A stretch of 12,909 bases of DNA from Nitrospirota bacterium (GTDB lineage: Bacteria; Nitrospirota; Thermodesulfovibrionia; Thermodesulfovibrionales; UBA1546). Position numbers and translations under genes: made by a program. Within the stretch, counting starts at the first letter, position 1. Each line of letters opens with the position of its first letter. This document shows, piece after piece, positions 6,574 through 12,909 of this stretch. Under the pieces are notes generated by a model, which searched no databases, was not told the DNA's origin, and saw nothing but the letters and a program-made list of their open reading frames with translations. The stretch is taken from the NCBI GenBank assembly GCA_004298625.1, contig SCSY01000265.1, forward strand, positions 1 through 12,909, given 5' to 3'.

Positions 6574-7912
6574 GAGACTGCTTATAGTTGAAGATGAAGA
6601 AACCCTTCGCGAATCGCTTGCCAGGGTATTTTTACGCGAGGGATATGACGTAGACACCGTTGACAGCGCCGAATCCGCCCTTAAGGTCGTTGAAAAAACA
6701 TCCTATGACCTGATGATCACCGACATAATCCTGCCCGGGATCAACGGTATTGAACTTTTAAAAAAATGCAGGGAGCAGAACCCCGAACAGGTAGTCATGG
6801 TTATTACGGCCTTTGCCTCTATGGAAACGGCGGTTGAGGCCCTCAGGGCAGGAGCATACGACTATGTCATAAAACCAATCATACATGAAGAAATAAAAAG
6901 GGTTGTCAGAAATGCCTTAAGAGAGAGAGCCCTGAGAACAGAAAATCTTTTGCTGAAGAGGCAGATAGACGAACGATATGACTTCGAGAAGATAGTCGGG
7001 CAAAGCCGTGAGATTAAATCCCTGATCGAAGAAGTAAAGAAGATTGCCGATTCAAAGAGCAATGTCCTGCTTCTCGGCGAAACAGGCACGGGCAAGGAAT
7101 TGTTTGCGAGGGCTATTCACTATAACAGTTCAAGGCGCGATAATCCTTTCATTCCTATAAATTGCAGCGCAATTCCTGAAAACCTTCTCGAATCAGAATT
7201 GTTTGGATATGCAAAGGGCGCCTTCACCGGCGCTACAGGCGCAAAGAGGGGGCTTTTTGAAGAGGCTGACAGAGGGACTGTCTTCCTCGATGAAATAGGC
7301 GACTTGAGCCAGCCCCTCCAGGCAAAGCTGCTGCGGGTAATAGATGACCGGGAGATAAGGCCACTGGGAGGCGTGCAGTCCAGGAAGGTAGATATCAGAT
7401 TTGTTACGGCAACAAACAGGGATATCACAGCAATAGTAAAAGAGGGCTCTTTCAGAGAGGATCTGTATTACAGAATAAATGTAGTAACGCTTAAACTGCC
7501 TGCCCTGAGAGAGAGAAAGGAAGACGTCATTATCCTCGCGAGACACTTCCTTGCGAAATATTCCTACGAAATAGGGAAAACCCTAAAGTTCATAGACGAT
7601 AAAGCAATTAAACTTCTTAATGATTATCGCTGGCCGGGAAATATAAGGGAACTCCAGAACATTATTGAAAGGGCAGTGCTTATAACTGAAAGCAATACTA
7701 TTTTCCCTGAGCACCTTCCCGAAGGCATCAGGGGTTCTGCTTCGTTTGTCGCCGAATCGCTCGAAAAAGCGTTTTCTATCGAAAATTACACCAAAGAACT
7801 CATCATTAGATACCAGAATAATTTTGGCGAACAGCAGCTTGCAGATATGCTTGGAATTACAAGGAAGTCTCTATGGGAAAAAAGAAAAAAATGGGGTTTA
7901 AGCAAAAAATAA
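6566..7912 (+). CDS. Sigma-54-dependent response regulator, NtrC/CbrB-like
   Basis: This 448-residue transcription activator partners the overlapping kinase gene. The receiver domain (about 4-120) has the acidic pair Asp10/Glu11, phospho-acceptor Asp53, Thr81 and Lys103. The AAA+ domain (about 142-370) has Walker A GETGTGKE (171-178), the sigma-54 contact loop GAFTGA (218-223), Walker B VFLDEIGD (239-246) and YRINVVTLKLPALRER. A Fis-type helix-turn-helix closes the protein (about 415-446; EQQLADMLGITRKSLWEKRK). All key residues are present, so it should be an active, phosphorylation-controlled enhancer-binding protein. Its C-terminal helix resembles those of CbrB relatives. Two dyads and a sigma-54 promoter match lie directly downstream, making the DUF294-actP operon the probable target. 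No strong ribosome site precedes ATG 6566; the ATGGCTGA overlap suggests coupling. Confidence 0.95.
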   Translation: MAERLLIVEDEETLRESLARVFLREGYDVDTVDSAESALKVVEKTSYDLMITDIILPGINGIELLKKCREQNPEQVVMVITAFASMETAVEALRAGAYDYVIKPIIHEEIKRVVRNALRERALRTENLLLKRQIDERYDFEKIVGQSREIKSLIEEVKKIADSKSNVLLLGETGTGKELFARAIHYNSSRRDNPFIPINCSAIPENLLESELFGYAKGAFTGATGAKRGLFEEADRGTVFLDEIGDLSQPLQAKLLRVIDDREIRPLGGVQSRKVDIRFVTATNRDITAIVKEGSFREDLYYRINVVTLKLPALRERKEDVIILARHFLAKYSYEIGKTLKFIDDKAIKLLNDYRWPGNIRELQNIIERAVLITESNTIFPEHLPEGIRGSASFVAESLEKAFSIENYTKELIIRYQNNFGEQQLADMLGITRKSLWEKRKKWGLSKK

Positions 7913-7945
7913 ACGTTACTTTTATACACGCTTTGTCTTCATGGT

Positions 7946-7962
7946 TGTTACTATAAGTAGCA
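7946..7962. promoter_or_regulatory. Upstream dyad 1, candidate enhancer site
   Basis: TGTTAC-TATAA-GTAGCA is a near-perfect dyad (arms match at 5 of 6 positions). It shares its architecture with the dyad 66 bases downstream. As I recall, TGTTAC/GTAACA half-sites, with a different spacing, are reported for Pseudomonas CbrB, which would fit the adjacent CbrB-like gene. Confidence 0.55.
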
Positions 7963-8011
7963 ATGGATAACTCCTTATAAAATAAGCACTAAAAGCTGCC
8001 TTTCGCACTTT

Positions 8012-8028
8012 TGTTACTTAAAGTAACG
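8012..8028. promoter_or_regulatory. Upstream dyad 2, candidate enhancer site
   Basis: TGTTAC-TTAAA-GTAACG contains the exact inverted repeat GTTACTT-A-AAGTAAC (8013-8027). Its centre is about 127 bases before the -12 GC of the sigma-54 promoter match, a typical distance for an enhancer-binding protein. Flanking CTTTT and AAAAG extend the symmetry with a one-base offset. Confidence 0.6.
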
Positions 8029-8132
8029 AAAAGTCTTTTGCCTTAAATCTACTGCTTTAGAAATCGTCATGTCTAACCTCTATAACTGCTTGATTTTAAA
8101 TGTTTTATCTTATTGCAGGCGAATTGAATCCA

Positions 8133-8148
8133 GGGCATGTTAATTGCT
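8133..8148 (+). promoter_or_regulatory. Sigma-54 promoter match (-24/-12)
   Basis: GGGCATG-TTAA-TTGCT compares well with the consensus TGGCACG-N4-TTGCW. The essential GG (8134-8135) and GC (8146-8147) are exactly 10 bases apart, and the TTGCT of the -12 box is complete. The predicted start of transcription is about 8159, only a couple of bases before the ATG at 8161. Confidence 0.65.
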
Positions 8149-8160
8149 CTTTAATCCCCA

Positions 8161-10059
8161 ATGATTATTGAAGAGGTCATAGAATTTCTAAAAAAAACGC
8201 CTCCTTTCCAGTTTCTTGACGAGGCTTCGTTAAGGATCATATCCAGCGGCATATCAATGGAATTTTATCCCAAAGGCACAACAATTCTTTACCAGGACGG
8301 GCCTGCGAGCGATTACCTGAGAATAATTAAAAAGGGCGGGGTAAAGGTCTTCGTAACGTCAAACGGAAATGGAGACGTTCTGATTGATTACAGAAGCGAG
8401 GGCGACGCCTTTGGATTTTTGTCTTTAATAAGCGGCGATAAATCCAGGGCTAATGTGGCGGCAGTCGAGGATACGATTGCTTATCTGATCGGCAGAGAGG
8501 CAATAATGAAGCTCCTGGACGTAAATCCTGCGTTTACGGAATTTTTTGTAAAGTCGTTTCTCAATAAATACATAGACAAAACATATAAAGAGATGCATAA
8601 CAAAAGCCTGCTTTACGGAGGCGGGGACAAGCTCCTGTTCACGACCCCGGTGGGCGAGCTTGCGACAAAAGATATTATAACTGCGTCGCAGGACATATCA
8701 ATAAAAGATGCAGCCGGGATAATGTCGAAGAACGGCATCAGCTCCCTCGTGCTGGTTGACGGGGATAAAATCCCAACAGGCATCGTGACCGACAGGGACC
8801 TCAGGGATAAGGTAGTTGCAAAGGACAGAAACATTGCAGACCCTGTAAGCGGCATAATGAGCCTCACCCTTATAAAGGCAGAGGCAAGGGATTATTGTTT
8901 TGAAGCGCTTCTTAAAATGATTCACTTTAACATTCACCACTTGCTTGTTGTTGATGAAGGCAGGCTCAAAGGCATAGTAACCAATCATGACCTCATGATG
9001 CTTCAGGGGACCTCCCCCTTGTCGGTTGCGCGGGACATAGAGAGCCAGCAGGCAATAGACGGGCTTATACCTGTATCTAAAAAAATAAGCAACGTCATAA
9101 GCCTGCTGCTCAAAGAGGGGGCAAGGGCAAGCAATATAACACGGATAATAACCGAGATAAACGACAGGCTTGTAAGAAAGATCCTCGATATTGCAGAGAG
9201 AGAGTTTGGCCGTCCTCCTGTAAATTATTGCTGGGTCGTGTTCGGCAGCGAAGGCAGAAAAGAACAGACCTTCAAGACAGACCAGGATAATGCGCTTATA
9301 TATGCAGATGCCGACGGGGAAAAGGAAGAAGAGGCCGAGAAATACTTCTCAGCATTCACCGCATTTGTAAGAGACAGCCTCCTGAAATGCGGCTTCCCGT
9401 TATGCCCTGCAAACTACATGGCGAGCAACCGGGAGTGGCGCCAGCCCTTAAGAATATGGAAAAAATATTTCTCGAGGTGGATAGCCGCGCCGACGCCCGA
9501 TGCGATTCTGAAATCCCTTATCTTTTTTGATTTGAGGCCGATTTACGGGGACCTCAGCCTTGCAGAGGAACTCCGGAAGTCTCTCAAGACCATGCTGGAA
9601 GACCAGATGCTTTTTCTTGGATACATGGCCAACACGATAACAAAAAACACCCCGCCCGTCGGGTTCTTCAAGTCATTTATAGTGGAAAAAAGCGGCGAGC
9701 ACAAAGATGAATTAAATTTAAAGATAAAGGGCATTGCGCCTTTGGCGGACATCATAAGGCTCTTTAGCCTTGAGAAAGGCGTAACAGAGACCTCTACCCT
9801 CGAGAGAAATAATGCGCTAAAAGGCAAATATACCATTATTGAAGAATATGCAGAAGAGCTTGAACAAGCCTTTGAATTTATAATGCTGCTCAGGATCCAG
9901 CATCAGGTCGAACAGATAGAGGCCGGCATAGAACCGGATAATTTCATTAATCCGGACAAATTAAGCAATCTCGAAAAAAAGACAATAAAGGAGGCGTTCA
10001 AGCTTATATCAAGAATGCAGGACCTGGTAATCGCAAGATATAAGCAGATGATATGGTGA
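8161..10059 (+). CDS. cNMP-binding/CBS/DUF294 nucleotidyltransferase-like protein
   Basis: This 632-residue, soluble, multi-domain regulator has no membrane segment. An N-terminal cyclic-nucleotide-binding fold (about 15-125) is followed by a CBS pair (about 168-282; GIVTDRDLRDKV and GIVTNHDL) and a GlnD-like nucleotidyltransferase domain, DUF294 (about 300-445). The motif FGSEGRKEQTFKTDQDNA (361-378) supplies the catalytic Gly-Ser and Asp374/Asp376. The DUF294 C-terminal helical domain (about 475-625) closes it. In the phosphate-binding loop of the cNMP domain the usual FGE is FGF (84-86), while Arg96-Ala97 remain, so classic cAMP binding is doubtful. ATG 8161 fits the family start and an in-frame stop lies at 8152-8154. 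No Shine-Dalgarno is seen. Proteins of this type often sit beside acetate/SSS genes; the target of nucleotidyl transfer is unknown. The exonuclease gene follows after 4 bases. Confidence 0.93.
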   Translation: MIIEEVIEFLKKTPPFQFLDEASLRIISSGISMEFYPKGTTILYQDGPASDYLRIIKKGGVKVFVTSNGNGDVLIDYRSEGDAFGFLSLISGDKSRANVAAVEDTIAYLIGREAIMKLLDVNPAFTEFFVKSFLNKYIDKTYKEMHNKSLLYGGGDKLLFTTPVGELATKDIITASQDISIKDAAGIMSKNGISSLVLVDGDKIPTGIVTDRDLRDKVVAKDRNIADPVSGIMSLTLIKAEARDYCFEALLKMIHFNIHHLLVVDEGRLKGIVTNHDLMMLQGTSPLSVARDIESQQAIDGLIPVSKKISNVISLLLKEGARASNITRIITEINDRLVRKILDIAEREFGRPPVNYCWVVFGSEGRKEQTFKTDQDNALIYADADGEKEEEAEKYFSAFTAFVRDSLLKCGFPLCPANYMASNREWRQPLRIWKKYFSRWIAAPTPDAILKSLIFFDLRPIYGDLSLAEELRKSLKTMLEDQMLFLGYMANTITKNTPPVGFFKSFIVEKSGEHKDELNLKIKGIAPLADIIRLFSLEKGVTETSTLERNNALKGKYTIIEEYAEELEQAFEFIMLLRIQHQVEQIEAGIEPDNFINPDKLSNLEKKTIKEAFKLISRMQDLVIARYKQMIW

Positions 10060-10063
10060 AACT

Positions 10064-10771
10064 ATGATGAATATTTTTAAAAATTATTATGAATCGAACA
10101 GGTATAAAGACATGCCTCTCACGGAGGGCAGATACGTAGTAGTTGACACAGAACTTACAGGGCTCGATGAAAAGAAGGATTCGATTGTTTCCATAGGAGC
10201 AGTCAGGATGACCGGAGGCCGGATAGACCTGAGCGATACATTCCACAAATTGATAAACCCCGAGACAGCCCTTACCGCAGAGAGCATCATCATACACGGC
10301 ATTATGCCGTCGGAGGTAATAGCGGAGCCTTGTATAGACAGCGTCCTTATGGAATTTTCGCAATTCTGCGGGACCGATGTCATTGTCGGCCATTTTGTAT
10401 CAATAGATATGAGCTTTATAAACAGGGAGATGAAAAGGATTACCGGACTTCCCATGCAAAATCCTGTTCTCGATACATTTACCATTTATGAGTGGATAAG
10501 GAAAAGGGGCGCAATCGGCAACAAGAGCGATGTTGCGCTTCCTCTTATGAGAGACCCGAAATTATATAAGATTGCAAGATACTTTGAAATTCCTTTTAAC
10601 GGAGGACATGATGCTGCAATAGATTCTTTTATTACAGCGCAGATTTTCCAGAGATTTATTCCCATGTTAATCGAGTCGGGGATTCAGGACATGGAGTATC
10701 TGCTGATGCTCGACGACCCTTTCAGGGGAGGAGACAGATTTAGGGCAGCGGCTGAAATGAGCCACTTTTAA
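10064..10771 (+). CDS. DEDDh 3'-5' exonuclease, DnaQ-like
   Basis: This 235-residue protein carries all five catalytic residues of the DnaQ/epsilon exonuclease fold: Asp28 and Glu30 in VVVDTELTGLD (Exo I), Asp115 in GHFVSID (Exo II), and His182 and Asp187 in HDAAID (Exo III, DEDDh type). It should degrade DNA or RNA from the 3' end. The protein is not the replicative epsilon subunit by context: it lies 4 bases after the DUF294 gene in an acetate-transport operon, and such pairs are common, suggesting a shared, undefined role. Two start codons are adjacent (10064 and 10067). GGTGA at 10055-10059 has better spacing to the second, so the protein may be one residue shorter. The next gene starts after 51 bases with its own strong ribosome site. 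Confidence 0.92.
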   Translation: MMNIFKNYYESNRYKDMPLTEGRYVVVDTELTGLDEKKDSIVSIGAVRMTGGRIDLSDTFHKLINPETALTAESIIIHGIMPSEVIAEPCIDSVLMEFSQFCGTDVIVGHFVSIDMSFINREMKRITGLPMQNPVLDTFTIYEWIRKRGAIGNKSDVALPLMRDPKLYKIARYFEIPFNGGHDAAIDSFITAQIFQRFIPMLIESGIQDMEYLLMLDDPFRGGDRFRAAAEMSHF

Positions 10772-10805
10772 GGCTCGATTGCAGGTGTGCAAGGCAAAAA
10801 TTTAC

Positions 10806-10814
10806 AGGAGGAGG
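10806..10814 (+). promoter_or_regulatory. Strong Shine-Dalgarno deciding the yjcH start
   Basis: AGGAGGAGG ends 8 bases before ATG 10823 and is the best ribosome-binding site in the window. It shows that the in-frame GTG at 10787 is not the start. Confidence 0.85.
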
Positions 10815-10822
10815 CAACGAGA

Positions 10823-11134
10823 ATGAGTAAAAAAAATGTGCATGAAATTCTTGAAGATGAAGATTTCAGAAGTTTGTCAAGGCAGAAGAACGTCATATCT
10901 CTTATTCTGACAATCATAGAACTGGTTCTTTATTTCGGATTCATAGCGCTGATCGCCTTTAACAAACCTTTTCTGGCGCAAAAACTCAGCGAAGGCGGCG
11001 CTACGACGATAGGGATACCGATAGCCGTAGGCACTATTATACTTTCCTGGGCGCTGACCGGCATATACATCTTCTGGGCGAACAGCAAATATGACGCTCA
11101 GGTCAAAAAAATAAAAGACAAGGTCGGAGGTTAA
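10823..11134 (+). CDS. yjcH: DUF485 / YjcH-family small membrane protein
   Basis: This 103-residue inner-membrane protein is close in length and sequence to E. coli YjcH. Two transmembrane helices (about 24-45 and 62-84) flank a short loop. The family signature is clear: EDEDFRSLSRQKN (11-23), GIPIAVGTIILSWALTGIYIFWAN (64-87) and a D at 91. A charged tail (QVKKIKDK) is probably cytoplasmic. In E. coli yjcH lies between acs and actP; here it directly precedes actP by 4 bases, and acs is not in the window. It is presumed to be an accessory factor of the acetate symporter, though its biochemical role is not established. The start is fixed by AGGAGGAGG 8 bases upstream. Confidence 0.93.
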   Translation: MSKKNVHEILEDEDFRSLSRQKNVISLILTIIELVLYFGFIALIAFNKPFLAQKLSEGGATTIGIPIAVGTIILSWALTGIYIFWANSKYDAQVKKIKDKVGG

Positions 11135-11138
11135 CGAG

Positions 11139-12887
11139 ATGTCGCAAACTACAGAAGCAGTACAGACTATGATAGGACAGGCCAACCCGACGTCAATAAT
11201 GTTCTTTGTGCTTTTTGTTATCAGCACACTCCTGATAACCTGGTGGGCGGCGAAGAGGACAAGGACAACAAAAGATTTTTATGCGGCGGGGAGAAGCATT
11301 ACAGGTTTCCAGAACGGACTTGCGCTCGCAGGCGATTACATGAGCGCCGCATCCTTTCTGGGAATAGCAGGGTTGGTTTCAACAAAAGGCTACGACGGCC
11401 TAATCTATTCAGTGGGATGGCTCGTTGGGTGGCCGATTGTCATGTTCCTTATCTCCGAGCCTTTAAGGAATCTCGGCAAATACACTTTCGCGGATGTTGT
11501 TGCATACAGATTGAACCAGAGACCAATAAGGGCAGCCGCAGCAACGGGCTCTCTGGTTGTTGTTCTTACGTATCTGATTGCCCAGATGGTCGGAGCCGGT
11601 ACGCTGATAAAACTTATGTTCGGGCTTCCGTTTGAACTGGCCATCGTCATCACGGGTTCTCTCATGATAGCATACGTTCTTTTCGGCGGAATGATCGCAA
11701 CTACATGGGTTCAGATTATTAAAGCAGTATTGCTGCTTGGAGGCGCAACGCTCCTTGTTATGCTTACTCTCAATCAGTTCGGTTTCAGTTATGGAAACCT
11801 GTTCGGTCAGGCGGAGAAGCTCTATACGAATAAATTTCTCGAGCCCGGGGGTCTTGTGACAAGTCCTCTGGATGCATTCTCTCTGGGGCTTGCCCTTATG
11901 TTCGGCACTGCTGGGCTTCCACATATTCTTATGAGGTTCTATACTGTCCCTGATGCAAAGGAGGCAAGGAAGTCCGTATTCTACGCAACAGCGTTCATAG
12001 GATATTTCTATATCCTTACAGTTACGATCGGCTTCGGGGCCGCTATACTCGTAGGACAGAAGATTATCATGGGAATAGACAAGGGCGGCAATATGGCGGC
12101 TCCTCTGCTTGCTGAGGCGCTTGGAGGCAATCTCTTCCTCGGATTCCTTTCTGCGGTTGCTTTTGCAACGATTCTCGCAGTTGTTTCGGGTCTGACACTC
12201 GCCGGCGCATCGGCGTTTTCACACGACCTCTTCGTAGGCGTTATCAGAAGGGGACAGGCCTCCGAGAAAGACGAGGTCAAAGTCGCAAAGATCGCGACAG
12301 TAGGACTCGGGATTACCGCAATACTGCTTGGGATTTTGTTTAAAGGACAGAATGTCGCCTTTCTTGTTGGCCTGACGTTTGCTATTGCTGCGAGCGCCAA
12401 CTTCCCTGCTCTTTTGATGTCAATAATGTGGAGGAAATTTACTACAGCCGGCGCGGTATCGAGCATATACACAGGACTTGCTGTTGCAACGGTTCTTCTG
12501 ATACTCAGCCCGACAGTCTGGGTAGATATCGTGCACAAAGGTGAAAAGGCAGCCGTGGAGAAACAGGTAAAGGAACTCGGCGATGCGTCGAAGGCAAAGA
12601 TTTCCGAATTCGAAAAGCAGAAAGTCCCCGGTCTTGCCGAAGCAAAGGCTGCGGAGATAAATGCCTTGATAGACTCAGAAAGGAAGGCTGCGGAATCACA
12701 GATAAAAGAAGCAAAATCAAAAATGCCCCAGCCTGTATTCCCGCTAAAAAACCCCGGGATATTCTCTATGGCAGCGGCTTTTATTGTTGGAATATTCGTG
12801 TCCCTGGTTGCCCCTGATAAAGAAGCTGAGAAGAAATTCGAAGGTGAAAAGCTCAGGGAGTATATCGGCATAGGCGCGGAAGATTAA
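11139..12887 (+). CDS. actP: Cation/acetate symporter, ActP type (SSS family), with helical insertion
   Basis: This 582-residue inner-membrane sodium:solute symporter is expected to import acetate and similar short monocarboxylates. It is strongly alike to E. coli ActP through most of its length, for example ITGFQNGLALAGDYMSAASF (54-73), NLGKYTFADV (111-120), LIAQMVGAG (146-154), FGTAGLPHILMRFYTV (255-270) and AFATILAVVSGLTLAGASA (341-359). About 13 helices are predicted. Unlike E. coli ActP there is no signal-like N-terminal extension. Between the last two helices, residues about 466-530 form a Lys/Glu/Ala-rich, helix-forming insertion that E. coli lacks. By SSS topology (N-terminus out) this loop should be periplasmic. 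GGAGG (11126-11130) lies 8 bases before ATG 11139. It is the last gene of the operon in view. Confidence 0.95.
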   Translation: MSQTTEAVQTMIGQANPTSIMFFVLFVISTLLITWWAAKRTRTTKDFYAAGRSITGFQNGLALAGDYMSAASFLGIAGLVSTKGYDGLIYSVGWLVGWPIVMFLISEPLRNLGKYTFADVVAYRLNQRPIRAAAATGSLVVVLTYLIAQMVGAGTLIKLMFGLPFELAIVITGSLMIAYVLFGGMIATTWVQIIKAVLLLGGATLLVMLTLNQFGFSYGNLFGQAEKLYTNKFLEPGGLVTSPLDAFSLGLALMFGTAGLPHILMRFYTVPDAKEARKSVFYATAFIGYFYILTVTIGFGAAILVGQKIIMGIDKGGNMAAPLLAEALGGNLFLGFLSAVAFATILAVVSGLTLAGASAFSHDLFVGVIRRGQASEKDEVKVAKIATVGLGITAILLGILFKGQNVAFLVGLTFAIAASANFPALLMSIMWRKFTTAGAVSSIYTGLAVATVLLILSPTVWVDIVHKGEKAAVEKQVKELGDASKAKISEFEKQKVPGLAEAKAAEINALIDSERKAAESQIKEAKSKMPQPVFPLKNPGIFSMAAAFIVGIFVSLVAPDKEAEKKFEGEKLREYIGIGAED

Positions 12888-12902
12888 TTAGTATATAATT
12901 AA
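12884..12902. repeat. AT-rich inverted repeat over the actP stop codon
   Basis: TTAATTA-GTATA-TAATTAA has perfect 7-base arms and a 5-base centre and includes the TAA stop of actP. It is all A/T apart from one G, so it may be a weak hairpin, a protein site, or simply AT-rich sequence. The window ends 7 bases later. Confidence 0.3.
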
Positions 12903-12909
12903 AACTACA

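Larger units (their letters stand above)
7913..8160 (+). promoter_or_regulatory. Regulatory intergenic region of the DUF294-actP operon
   Basis: These 248 AT-rich bases lie between the response regulator stop and the DUF294 gene. They hold two dyads, an extra half-site GTTACT at 7915-7920, an A/T-rich stretch at about 8091-8115 that could bend, and a sigma-54 promoter match. I see no coding potential and no convincing terminator. Confidence 0.7.

Noticed and set aside
8005..8040. The 8013-8027 inverted repeat as a transcription terminator for the regulator gene
   Set aside because: The stem is AT-rich with a short loop and lacks a clean downstream U run; its sequence match to the dyad at 7946-7962 favours a protein-binding site.
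10787..10822. GTG 10787 as start of the YjcH-like gene
   Set aside because: The AGGAGGAGG ribosome site points to ATG 10823, giving 103 residues like E. coli YjcH.
12008..12871. Long antisense open frame (287 codons) opposite actP
   Set aside because: It mirrors the coding sequence of an unmistakable ActP gene, has no recognisable domain and no ribosome site; it follows from the codon bias of actP.
12894..12899. Perfect TATAAT after actP as a -10 promoter element
   Set aside because: The region at -35 spacing (12871-12876) reads TAGGCG, and the hexamer lies in an AT-only stretch at the window end, so it cannot be supported.

Overview
The window reads like a Gram-negative bacterium of intermediate GC content. 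Isoleucine ATA and arginine AGA/AGG codons are used heavily, and nearly all genes lie on the + strand in tight operons. This style, together with the gene set, suggests Nitrospirota (Thermodesulfovibrionia-like) or a Desulfobacterota relative. That placement is inference from style, not a marker gene.

Layout: (1) 1-2525, the 3' end of a TPR-repeat protein gene followed by two oligopeptide/dipeptide ABC transporter ATPases (DppD/OppD and DppF/OppF types), very close or overlapping. (2) 2526-3440, a GC-richer island holding a minus-strand higBA toxin-antitoxin module with a clear promoter and an operator-like palindrome at its right edge. (3) 3441-7912, a three-gene signalling operon: a 61-residue two-helix membrane protein, a 984-residue hybrid sensor kinase whose sensor is a whole sodium:solute symporter (SSS) domain (CbrA/CrbS-like), and a sigma-54 NtrC-type response regulator (CbrB-like). 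The genes overlap by 8 bases at both junctions. (4) 7913-8160, a regulatory intergenic region with two TGTTAC-N5-GTARCR dyads 66 bases apart and a good sigma-54 promoter match just before the next gene. (5) 8161-12887, an operon of a cNMP-CBS-DUF294 nucleotidyltransferase-like protein, a DEDDh (DnaQ-like) exonuclease, a DUF485/YjcH small membrane protein, and an ActP-type cation/acetate symporter carrying an unusual helical charged insertion.

How it fits together (inference): regions 3 to 5 form an acetate-sensing and uptake locus. The symporter-kinase senses an extracellular substrate or its flux and phosphorylates the sigma-54 activator. The activator binds the two upstream dyads and drives the sigma-54 promoter in front of the DUF294-exonuclease-yjcH-actP operon. 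The parts are known individually (CbrA/CbrB in Pseudomonas, CrbS/CrbR in Vibrio, YjcH-ActP in E. coli). Less well described here are the combination, the conserved but unexplained DUF294/exonuclease pair, the small membrane protein in front of each SSS protein, and the coiled-coil-like insertion in ActP. No acetyl-CoA synthetase gene lies inside the window.
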